A stretch of DNA of 64,000 nucleotides from an uncultured Poribacteria bacterium. GTDB lineage: Bacteria > Poribacteria > WGA-4E > WGA-3G. Position numbers and translations under genes: made by a program. Under the pieces are notes generated by a model. The model saw only the letters and a program-made list of their open reading frames with translations, was not told the origin of the DNA and made no database searches. The DNA lies in NCBI GenBank assembly GCA_951828385.1, contig OX639973.1, forward strand, positions 6,364,845 through 6,428,844. The letters run 5' to 3'. Positions 34,163 through 40,915 of this stretch are shown here, in pieces. How positions within the stretch are numbered: the stretch's first letter is position 1; each line of letters opens with the position of its first letter.

Positions 34163-35377
34163 GTCCCACGTCTTGATAAAATCAGCAACGCCGAAGTTAG
34201 CAGGCATTTCATTGAAATAGTAATGCATCGGACCGGATTGGAAACCCGGTAGATACAGTTCTTCGTCGGTTTTGAGAAGCGCGTCAAGCAGCTTAAAACG
34301 TTCCCAGAGTACCGCTGCTTCTTCTTTCGTAAACCGATCGGCAAATGGCGGTCCCCAATTAAGCGTGATGGCGTGGAAACCTTTGCCGCGATTCTTGAGA
34401 TCATCGGGAAGGTCTGAAAGGTCACAACCGTGTTCCTGTGCCACAAAGCAGGCGGCTTTGCACAAAAAGACAGTTGAGAGCATTTTCCCTTTTTCACCTC
34501 TGCCCGGATGCAAATTGTCGAGTGCAGTGTGATAAGCATCAGGACTTTTGTTGATGACTGCCCGGAGCGCGTCTTCTGTCCACACTTGCATCTGATCGCT
34601 GCGTTCATTCCACCGGTGGAACTTGTCTCGCACTTCTGGCGATAGATAATCAATATAGTCGAACGCTTGATAGTGTGTGTGGTTTGAAAACCCACCGTGA
34701 ATCGTGCGCCGCATCTTCCGGCTGTAGTTGCTGCCCCAGTGCAAAATAGGCAGGATATAGACAACCCCATCACCGGCGTTGAGATGTGTCTGAACTGCGC
34801 CCGGCAACGGAACTTTCGGATCCGCCAGCAATTGTCGGTTTTCTGCTTCAGTGTTAACGCGTAAATGGCTGCCCGGCAACACCCACAACACATTATCGTC
34901 GTAGAGTGAGAGATTCCACTGCACGTAGCGCGGTCCCGTCTCCACAATATCGTCAATATAACCTCGCAATGGCGCGGTATCTATAGGGTGGTGGTCACGA
35001 TGCCATGCAGCAGGTCCGCAGTCTTTGATTGGACTGCACATGAGCATCATCTCCGTGACACCCGCATCCGCCTCTCCGAGCAGTTCAGTGCTTGCACCTT
35101 GCATGTTTTCGTGCGTCCAAATTTCGACAGTACTTGCTGTCTTCTCATCAACAAGCCCGGCAAGCGGATCGCGTCCGAGTTGTAGGCGCGGTTGTGGTGA
35201 AGTTTCCCATACGCCACCCGGTGGATCGTTTGGTGAACGTTCTCGCGCCCAGATTTTCCGCTGGCGGGATACCATCAGTTCATAACTCTCTCGAAGCGCA
35301 TCCAATTCTTCCGGCGGAACCACTGCTCGAAGAACGAGATACCCTTCTTCCATGAATTGGGTCGGGTTCACTTTCAT
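34157..35377 (-). CDS. Phytanoyl-CoA dioxygenase (PhyH) family protein
   Basis: A 406-residue Fe(II)/2-oxoglutarate dioxygenase-like protein: FMEEGYLVLRAVVPPEELDALRE is the usual family start, the HxD pair is in AAWHRDHHPIDTA, and the distal His is in RRTIHGGFSNHTH. ATG 35377 (MKVNPTQF) is preferred, because CCGGAGAC lies 7 bases upstream; an ATG at 35398 overlaps the SDR stop codon. The protein is not close to the other PhyH gene at 25057. It shares a transcript with the SDR gene upstream, so they may act in one pathway. Confidence 0.8.
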   Translation of the reverse strand: MKVNPTQFMEEGYLVLRAVVPPEELDALRESYELMVSRQRKIWARERSPNDPPGGVWETSPQPRLQLGRDPLAGLVDEKTASTVEIWTHENMQGASTELLGEADAGVTEMMLMCSPIKDCGPAAWHRDHHPIDTAPLRGYIDDIVETGPRYVQWNLSLYDDNVLWVLPGSHLRVNTEAENRQLLADPKVPLPGAVQTHLNAGDGVVYILPILHWGSNYSRKMRRTIHGGFSNHTHYQAFDYIDYLSPEVRDKFHRWNERSDQMQVWTEDALRAVINKSPDAYHTALDNLHPGRGEKGKMLSTVFLCKAACFVAQEHGCDLSDLPDDLKNRGKGFHAITLNWGPPFADRFTKEEAAVLWERFKLLDALLKTDEELYLPGFQSGPMHYYFNEMPANFGVADFIKTWDL

Positions 35378-35397
35378 AATGTGTCTCCGGTTGTGCA

Positions 35398-36129
35398 TTA
35401 TCCTCTGCCGACATAGAGTTGACCGACAGGTAGTACGGTCGCGTCTAACATATTGATATGTGGTGGTAAGGTTGCCATCAGGACAGCGGCTTGCGCGAGC
35501 TCGTCAACGTCCATCATCGGTTCAATCGGTGGCTGCGACTGATTTTGATGCCGTTCGACATAGGTGTTGCCGGGTTTCAAACAACTCGCTGTGATGCCGT
35601 GCGCTCTACCTTCGAGTGCTGTTACCTGCGTCAATCCCCAAATCCCGAATTTAGTGGCACTGTAAGGCGCAGTGCGCGGACGCACCCGATGTGAGGAGAT
35701 ACTGCCGACGTTAATGATACGTCCGCCTTCACCTTGTGCCTTCATAATCCGAAAGGCTTCACGCGTACAGAGAAACGGTGCCCTCAGGTTCACATTGACG
35801 ACCCAATCCCAATCCTCTGTCGAGAGTTCATCTATAGGACCGGCATTGAACGCACCGGCGTTGTTTACGAGAATGTCCAAACGACCATATTCCGCTATCG
35901 TTTTTTCAAAGAGAGCTTTAATCTGTGCTTCGTCGGTTACGTCGGTCGGAACAGTTAACACTTTTGTGCCGTTTGCGCGTAATTCGTTAGCGGTCTGTTC
36001 GAGGAGTTCGGCGTTCCTTGCGGCGATCGTTAGACTCGCACCCTCAGCAGCAAGTCCTCTCGCGATCCCTTTACCGATACCTCGGTTTCCACCCGTTACA
36101 ATCGCAAATTTTCCATCTAATTGTCCCAT
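35398..36129 (-). CDS. Short-chain dehydrogenase/reductase (SDR)
   Basis: A 243-residue classical SDR: cofactor motif VTGGNRGIGKGIA, the NNAGAF motif, catalytic Ser in GSISSHRVRP, and YSATKFG with the Tyr-x-x-x-Lys pair. The residue set points to NADP or NAD, with no clear preference. Substrate unknown. Its stop codon overlaps the alternative start of the downstream dioxygenase gene. Upstream, 19 bases away, is the DUF2064 glycosyltransferase gene on the same strand. Confidence 0.88.
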   Translation of the reverse strand: MGQLDGKFAIVTGGNRGIGKGIARGLAAEGASLTIAARNAELLEQTANELRANGTKVLTVPTDVTDEAQIKALFEKTIAEYGRLDILVNNAGAFNAGPIDELSTEDWDWVVNVNLRAPFLCTREAFRIMKAQGEGGRIINVGSISSHRVRPRTAPYSATKFGIWGLTQVTALEGRAHGITASCLKPGNTYVERHQNQSQPPIEPMMDVDELAQAAVLMATLPPHINMLDATVLPVGQLYVGRG

Positions 36130-36148
36130 TATTCAGTTTCCTTTCTTT

Positions 36149-36838
36149 TTATGAAAACAGTTCTGTCAGTAAAGATTCAGTTCTAACTGCTTGTACTGTA
36201 TCGCCTGCAAGTCGCATCGCAGATATATGCGCGTGCAGAAACGCCAAATCTTCAGCGGTATCGATATCATACCACGGCGGTAGAAGCCCAAGCGTTACTT
36301 CTGTTTCACGGATGCGTGTAACTGTCTGTTGAAAGACATCTGCCGTGCTCCATGCGATTTCTTCAAATACGTGTGGTACTGTCGTTGTTGATGCTGCAGC
36401 GGAGAAACCGATGAGGTAATAACCGCCATCTGTACTCGGTCCGATGACGATGTTTCGTGAGTCAAGGAGTGTGAGTGCTTGCGATATGTATGAGATCGGT
36501 AGTGTCGGGCTATCGGATCCGACGAGTAAAATCTTTGTCCATCCGTGTTCCGCTGCCCACTGCGTTGCCGAGGTGAGCCGTTCCCCAAGATCAATTCCCA
36601 CTTGTGGGATGTAGATAGCATCGTTGCCGATTAACGCTTGTAAATCGGGTTGTGCCTCTGCCGGGGTATACGCGATGACGAGGTCTACATCGGAGAGTTC
36701 AGCAAGTGCCTCACACCAATCTGTGAGAAACGCTGTATAGAGTATCGCCGCTTGTTCCGGTGTAAGCGGTGGTATCAGCCGCGTCTTGACCTCATTTGGT
36801 ATCGGATTCTTAGCGAAAACAATAACACAAGTTTTCAC
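36149..36838 (-). CDS. TIGR04282/DUF2064 glycosyltransferase-like protein
   Basis: A 229-residue nucleotidyl/glycosyltransferase-fold protein: IVFAKNPIPNEVKTRLIPPL at the start, LGERLTSA, LLVGSDSPTLP with the metal-binding Asp, IGPSTDGGYYLIGF and FEEIAWSTADVFQQT. This matches the TIGR04282 family, some of which take part in arsenosugar biosynthesis. There are no ars genes adjacent, so its acceptor is not known. Confidence 0.8.
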   Translation of the reverse strand: MKTCVIVFAKNPIPNEVKTRLIPPLTPEQAAILYTAFLTDWCEALAELSDVDLVIAYTPAEAQPDLQALIGNDAIYIPQVGIDLGERLTSATQWAAEHGWTKILLVGSDSPTLPISYISQALTLLDSRNIVIGPSTDGGYYLIGFSAAASTTTVPHVFEEIAWSTADVFQQTVTRIRETEVTLGLLPPWYDIDTAEDLAFLHAHISAMRLAGDTVQAVRTESLLTELFS

Positions 36839-36895
36839 TGATAAATTCCTTATTTTCGTGATTTTATTCCTATAGTGGCGGCAAATGTTCCCTTT

Positions 36896-37147
36896 CTACA
36901 GATGGAGTGCTTGACGTAGCCGCGACAGCAATCTCCCCGCGAAGTGTTTTTGCGGTGGATTATCTGGCTGTTCTTTAACTTTGATGTGGAGATCCACCAC
37001 GTTTTCAAAGGCAACACGTAGTTCTTCATCGGTATCTCCGTGGAAACAAATAATATCATCAATGTCTACTACATCGCCTACAAAGCACTCGTCTTCTTCG
37101 CTGTAGATGATTTCTGCTGTGTATCCTCGGTATGTCATTGTTTTCAT
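36896..37147 (-). CDS. hicB: HicB family antitoxin
   Basis: An 83-residue HicB: TYRGYTAEIIYSEEDECFVGDVVDIDDIICFHGDT (key pattern: YSEEDECFVG ... FHGDTDEELRVAFENVVD), which is the degenerate RNase H-like fold of HicB proteins. The C-terminus is short and basic-aromatic (RLLSRLRQALHL) and does not show a clear ribbon-helix-helix domain. It starts within the stop of the upstream hicA (ATGA overlap). Close copies occur at 39541 and 44974. Confidence 0.85.
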   Translation of the reverse strand: MKTMTYRGYTAEIIYSEEDECFVGDVVDIDDIICFHGDTDEELRVAFENVVDLHIKVKEQPDNPPQKHFAGRLLSRLRQALHL

Positions 37148-37410
37148 GGTGTTATTTCTACCTCTTCTAAAAAGTTTCGGGCACGCCTGATTTGATACCG
37201 CTTTATCTCTTTTCGGGGATGCGGGCGGTGAAACGTGGCAGTTTTTCCACGCAGTTTGAAATTCACGCCAGATCCACGGAGTTCTTCTTTTGTAGCACCA
37301 AGTGCCATGAAAAGGGCTTCAATCCGCCGCCATTGCAACGTAGCAGGGGTTTGTATGCTAAAGATAGCCTCCAATGTCTTTTGATGTTTTTTGTTTAAGC
37401 GTACATTCAT
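37144..37410 (-). CDS. hicA: HicA family toxin
   Basis: An 88-residue HicA-like protein with NKKHQKTLEAIF, LQWRRIEALFMALGATKEE, RGSGVNFKLRGKTATFHRPHPRKE and the C-terminal RNFLEEVEITP. HicA toxins are ribosome-independent mRNA interferases with a double-stranded RNA-binding fold; the His of FHRPHP sits at the usual active-site region. A consensus promoter (37441-37469) precedes it, and hicB overlaps its end by 4 bases. A close copy is at 45222. Confidence 0.85.
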   Translation of the reverse strand: MNVRLNKKHQKTLEAIFSIQTPATLQWRRIEALFMALGATKEELRGSGVNFKLRGKTATFHRPHPRKEIKRYQIRRARNFLEEVEITP

Positions 37411-37440
37411 ACTCTAACCGTGGGTGTGCTTTAACGCTTA

Positions 37441-37469
37441 ACACTACCATATACCCGTTGAAATGTCAA
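37441..37469 (-). promoter_or_regulatory. Promoter of the hicAB pair
   Basis: On the minus strand, TTGACA (37469-37464), a 17-base spacer and TAGTGT (37446-37441), 30 bases before the hicA ATG. The -35 is perfect; the -10 is weaker, as in many autorepressed TA promoters. Confidence 0.6.
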
Positions 37470-37496
37470 CTTAAAAATTTTAGTTCACCTACCACT

Positions 37497-39425
37497 TTAA
37501 TACCAAACCCGATACACCGGTATCCCAAAGATAGCACCCACTAAACTCCAGAACGTTCCGGTCAGAAAGTCGCCCAAAATCACGCCAACAAAAAATGGAG
37601 CTGCCTTCCGATAGGTTCGCAAACCTCCAAATTTGAGCAAGATCGCCTTGATGAACCAACCGACACAAACTGCGCTCCATACCCAGACCATTCCTGCAGA
37701 TAAACCGAGCGCGTAGCCCGCTGGATGAAAAGGAAACCAAATAAACTGTCTCCTCAAGAACATCAATCCCAACGTGAACAGCGAGGCGAACGCCGTGAAA
37801 CTCAATCCAGTGCTATCCGGCGCGTGTGGTTGCTGTAACCACGGTAATAGCAAACGTTCAAAGGTCTCAATACCGATGCCGATAATGTATCCCTCAGATT
37901 GCACCGCGCCGTGTTGATATATGAGATGCAAATACGCCCAAAACGAAACAGGTGTGGCAACCAATAGCGCGACGATCATCGCAATCGACATCTTTTTCTG
38001 AGAGAGCCGTGCGCGTTCGGCAATTTTGAACCCCTCTAACTGACTCGGCATCGGGTGTGAGACGTTATCCCGAACATACGGATATAAAAAGGAGAAAAGC
38101 GTTAGATTCGCCGCACCGATCCGTCGCACCCCTAACACCGAGACGAGCATCAGTTGTGGATGCGTCCAAATAACCTCATGGTAAGGCACACCGACCGCCG
38201 CCCTCGCATAAGTTATAGCGATAGACATGAGCACATAGAGACATAGGAAAGCAAGCAGAATTCCGACAGACATACCAGCCTGCTGAAAAATGAAAACGAG
38301 AATCACAGTGCCTATCAAAATGCCGAGCAGCGCAGTCCGATATTGAAACGGTTCATTTGTGGAAGTGGGAGGTTTCAAAGCGAGCGTAAACACCGTTTTC
38401 AGGTGCTTGCGACTTGCCCATAAAACTAAAATCCCAAGCGTCAACCAAGCACCGATACCCTGTTGATTGTAGTAAGGGAAGCCCGGTAACGATTTCCAAC
38501 CACCGATGCTCCCCAAAATCAACTGGAATTTCGTAAACAGGAAAAAGAACCAGACCGAAAACGAGAGTTCAAGCGGTACAAAGAAGGTCAACCCAATAAC
38601 CCAAGGATAAAAGAAGAGGGGCAGCCATCCGATAGCACTCCAAGGTTTCGACGTAAAAATTTTCGCGCCAAAATCAGGGATCTTGAGCGGCACGCCAGGG
38701 ACAAAAGGATAAAGGAAATGGAGTCCATTGAGGAGTTCTACCGCCGCACAGATGCCGAACCCAAGCCACAATAATCTTCTTGAGAAAAATCGCGGCGTGG
38801 TCATCTCTATCGGGAGTTGTGCAATCGGATAACTGAGCCGTTCCCGTTCACTCCACTGCAAACGTTGGATACTATTGAAGCACATCAGGATAAAGAAAAG
38901 CACAAACGTAACAAACGACCAAAGCAGCGTGGGACCTATCCAGACCAATAGGTGTTTTGCTGTGTATAAACTCGAATTGCCCTCAAAGAAACCGATGAGC
39001 GCGCTTTTATCTTGGATTGTGAACCACGATGGAATATATCTATGGAAAAGTGCTGCGTACTCGTTTTCAAAAGTAGCGAACCAGAACGGGTGCGCGAGAA
39101 TCCCCAAGATAAAGTCCATCGGATTATGCCCAGAGACAAGGCAGAGCATAACCAACATCTGATAGATGATGAGGAGTTGTGCGCGGTTCAAGGCGAGTTG
39201 TGGACGGAACCGTTTTAGCAATGTATTGAGTAATACAAGAAAAAAGAGATTGACAATCGGGGCGATAAACAGGGAGGCATAAGCAGGATTTAGGGAATGA
39301 TGGATACCACTGACCAGCGCAATCCAATATGCATTGATTAGAATCAGGGCTATACCGATGGCAAGCGGAAGCAAGAGCGAAGTCGTTTCAGTACCAATTT
39401 GAGGGTGATGTCTCTTTTCTGACAT
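37497..39425 (-). CDS. DUF6785-like polytopic membrane protein
   Basis: A 642-residue integral membrane protein with about 12 or more hydrophobic segments, for example SLLLPLAIGIALILINAYWI (near residue 18), YASLFIAPIVNLFFLVLL, and LLWSFVTFVLFFILMCF, with WSERERLSYPIAQLPIEM between segments, which is a stretch I recall from DUF6785-family proteins in Poribacteria, Armatimonadetes and Planctomycetes. The function is unknown; the layout recalls OPT-type or other transporters. I use ATG 39425, preceded by GGGGAAGG; a TTG 18 bases upstream is less likely. It stands between TA loci without partners. Confidence 0.65.
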   Translation of the reverse strand: MSEKRHHPQIGTETTSLLLPLAIGIALILINAYWIALVSGIHHSLNPAYASLFIAPIVNLFFLVLLNTLLKRFRPQLALNRAQLLIIYQMLVMLCLVSGHNPMDFILGILAHPFWFATFENEYAALFHRYIPSWFTIQDKSALIGFFEGNSSLYTAKHLLVWIGPTLLWSFVTFVLFFILMCFNSIQRLQWSERERLSYPIAQLPIEMTTPRFFSRRLLWLGFGICAAVELLNGLHFLYPFVPGVPLKIPDFGAKIFTSKPWSAIGWLPLFFYPWVIGLTFFVPLELSFSVWFFFLFTKFQLILGSIGGWKSLPGFPYYNQQGIGAWLTLGILVLWASRKHLKTVFTLALKPPTSTNEPFQYRTALLGILIGTVILVFIFQQAGMSVGILLAFLCLYVLMSIAITYARAAVGVPYHEVIWTHPQLMLVSVLGVRRIGAANLTLFSFLYPYVRDNVSHPMPSQLEGFKIAERARLSQKKMSIAMIVALLVATPVSFWAYLHLIYQHGAVQSEGYIIGIGIETFERLLLPWLQQPHAPDSTGLSFTAFASLFTLGLMFLRRQFIWFPFHPAGYALGLSAGMVWVWSAVCVGWFIKAILLKFGGLRTYRKAAPFFVGVILGDFLTGTFWSLVGAIFGIPVYRVWY

Positions 39426-39540
39426 GGCTGCCTTCCCCACCAAGTACCACCTTAGGCTGAATAGTGTTGGTATAAGCAGCGTCTTGACCTAATTCGGCAG
39501 AAACTTGTCTTCTTGTTAAAATGCCTTTGCATCAGCGCGG

Positions 39541-39795
39541 CTATAGGTGAAAGGCTTGACGGAGACGCGCCAGAAATCTCCACGCGAAGTGCTTTTGCGG
39601 TGGGTTTTCTGGTTGTTCTTTGACTTTGATGTGGAGATCCACCACGCCTTCAAAGGCATCGCGCAGCTCAGCATCTGTGTCCCCGTGGAAACCTATAATA
39701 TCGTCACCAGGATCGACAACATGGCCAACAAAACACTCATCTTTGTCACTATAGATAATTTCCGCTGTATATCCTCTGGATGTCATTGTTTTCAT
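39541..39795 (-). CDS. hicB: HicB family antitoxin, orphan (hicA lost)
   Basis: An 84-residue HicB very similar to the one at 36896 and the one at 44974 (shared start MKTMTxRGYTAEIIYS, shared tail NPPQKHF...ARLRQ..HL). Upstream, where hicA should end, only the last codons remain: GAAAAGGTAGGAATAACACCATGA encodes EKVGITP followed by the overlapping TGA, the same arrangement as in the intact loci, but there is no HicA frame before it. So the toxin gene has been deleted up to its last seven or so codons, and the antitoxin kept. Confidence 0.8.
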   Translation of the reverse strand: MKTMTSRGYTAEIIYSDKDECFVGHVVDPGDDIIGFHGDTDAELRDAFEGVVDLHIKVKEQPENPPQKHFAWRFLARLRQAFHL

Positions 39796-39917
39796 GGTGT
39801 TATTCCTACCTTTTCTATTCCGGCTTTACACGCACTTTACCACATACGAGATGAACTCCTTAAAACTCGGTGGAATGTGTAAAGTTTTTGACGCGCGATT
39901 ATTAAAAGGACGACCCC

Positions 39918-39981
39918 GTAGCATAGGTTGTTGGTTTCCTGTGCAATGTATCACTTGTAGCATAGACTGTTAGTCTGTGGC
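39918..39981 (+). repeat. GTAGCATAG dispersed repeat, copies 2 and 3
   Basis: GTAGCATAGGTTGTTGGTTT..CCTGTGC at 39918-39944 and GTAGCATAGACTGTTAGTCT..GTGGC at 39957-39981 lie 12 bases apart. Directly after comes AATCCGTGAAATCCGCGAAA continuing AATCCGCGATTCAG (39991-40023), a short internal repeat of AATCCGCG-type units. All lie in the 248-base gap before the DarG-like gene. Confidence 0.65.
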
Positions 39982-40043
39982 AAGTATTTCCAATCCGTGA
40001 AATCCGCGAAAATCCGCGATTCAGACGACAATTGACAAAATAT

Positions 40044-40769
40044 TTACACACCTGTCAAATTTGAAAACTGGAGAGTGAGTTGAAGTGGAAGCGTTTCGGT
40101 TGGCGGAGGTTCGTCTTTCCCTGTTATGAGTGCAAGGTAATAATCCTTATCCCGAAACATTTGCTCATCAATCAAGCCATTTTTGGACAGTGAAACAAAT
40201 AAGGCAGCAGCACGCGCTTGACAGTTAATTGAGCGATTCGGATTGAAGACGATGTCCGAAAAACCTTGAAACACTTCAAGTTCTTTCATCATATCGATTT
40301 CCTGCTGGTACAACGCAGTCATGTATAACCAATCGTAGAAAGCCGTTTTAGGTTCAGTAGGAAAATCTTCTCCACAAAAGTTAAAAGCAACGAACTCTCC
40401 TGAATTCTTTAACCGTTCATCCGTTTTCGCTTCTCGACTTGACACCGAGTAGAGTTCATGATAAGGACCGCCGTTTTCAAACACTTTGCTGCCCTGATAT
40501 GCACATTCTATACTCATCCGTTTTCCATCTTGAGTTTTCAATGATAGATTAAAGGCACTCAATGAAACCCCGAGGCGTGATGTAGATTTGCTTGATATTT
40601 CCAAAATTGGAGAAATTTTATTTATCTTTTCAGCAGCTTCATGCAGAGACGCTATAGACTTTTGCAGCTGCGATTTCGCAAAGCCGGGGTGCCATTTAAA
40701 TTCTATATCTATCGCATCAACATACGGAAATCCACTGAAGTTAGGGGTAAAAATAGGACGTTTTGCCAT
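40044..40769 (-). CDS. NADAR-type antitoxin of a DarTG1-like system
   Basis: A 241-residue protein with the pattern I know from DarT1-associated NADAR antitoxins: RPIFTPNF at the start, IDIEFKWHPGFAKSQLQKSI, ISPILEISSKSTSRLGVSLSAFNLSL, AYQGSKVFENGGPYHELY, FYDWLYMTALYQQE and FSDIVFNPNRSINCQARAAAL. In characterised DarTG1 systems, the NADAR protein removes ADP-ribose from guanosine on DNA and neutralises DarT1. I start it at ATG 40769 (MAKRPIF); the frame continues 23 codons upstream, but they are encoded by an inverted-repeat element. The toxin gene is just beyond the element. Before insertion the two genes were about 5 bases apart. Confidence 0.78.
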   Translation of the reverse strand: MAKRPIFTPNFSGFPYVDAIDIEFKWHPGFAKSQLQKSIASLHEAAEKINKISPILEISSKSTSRLGVSLSAFNLSLKTQDGKRMSIECAYQGSKVFENGGPYHELYSVSSREAKTDERLKNSGEFVAFNFCGEDFPTEPKTAFYDWLYMTALYQQEIDMMKELEVFQGFSDIVFNPNRSINCQARAAALFVSLSKNGLIDEQMFRDKDYYLALITGKDEPPPTETLPLQLTLQFSNLTGV

Positions 40770-40776
40770 AGTTCTT

Positions 40777-40909
40777 ATACCATTTCTAAATAAAAGCTTG
40801 TCATTAACAAAAAACTGGCTCGTAGTAGCGCAATTCATTGCGCTCGGACATTCGGTTTCCTATGAGTTTCAAAATCTCTGAAATGCGAATTTATTTTTAG
40901 ATTTGGTAT
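40777..40909 (+). mobile_element. Miniature inverted-repeat element (133 bp), copy A
   Basis: Imperfect terminal inverted repeats: ATACCATTTCTAAATAAA at the left and, read inwards on the other strand, ATACCAAATCTAAAAATAAA at the right. The centre is the palindrome GCGCAATTCATTGCGC (40828-40843). The right flank TAGTTCCT and the left flank TAGTTCTT look like an 8-base target duplication with one mismatch. Excising the element gives CCTTTTTAGGAACTATGGC on the minus strand, joining the toxin stop TAG and the antitoxin ATG with the ribosome site AGGA in place. Related copies lie at 58596-58777 and, fragmentary, at 187-216 and 52267-52309. It has no coding capacity. Confidence 0.8.
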
Positions 40910-40915
40910 TAGTTC

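Noticed and set aside
40770-40838. Upstream extension of the NADAR gene (23 codons MNCATTSQF...)
   Set aside because: These codons are encoded by the inverted-repeat element and are absent from the reconstructed empty site; the family start is MAKRPIF.
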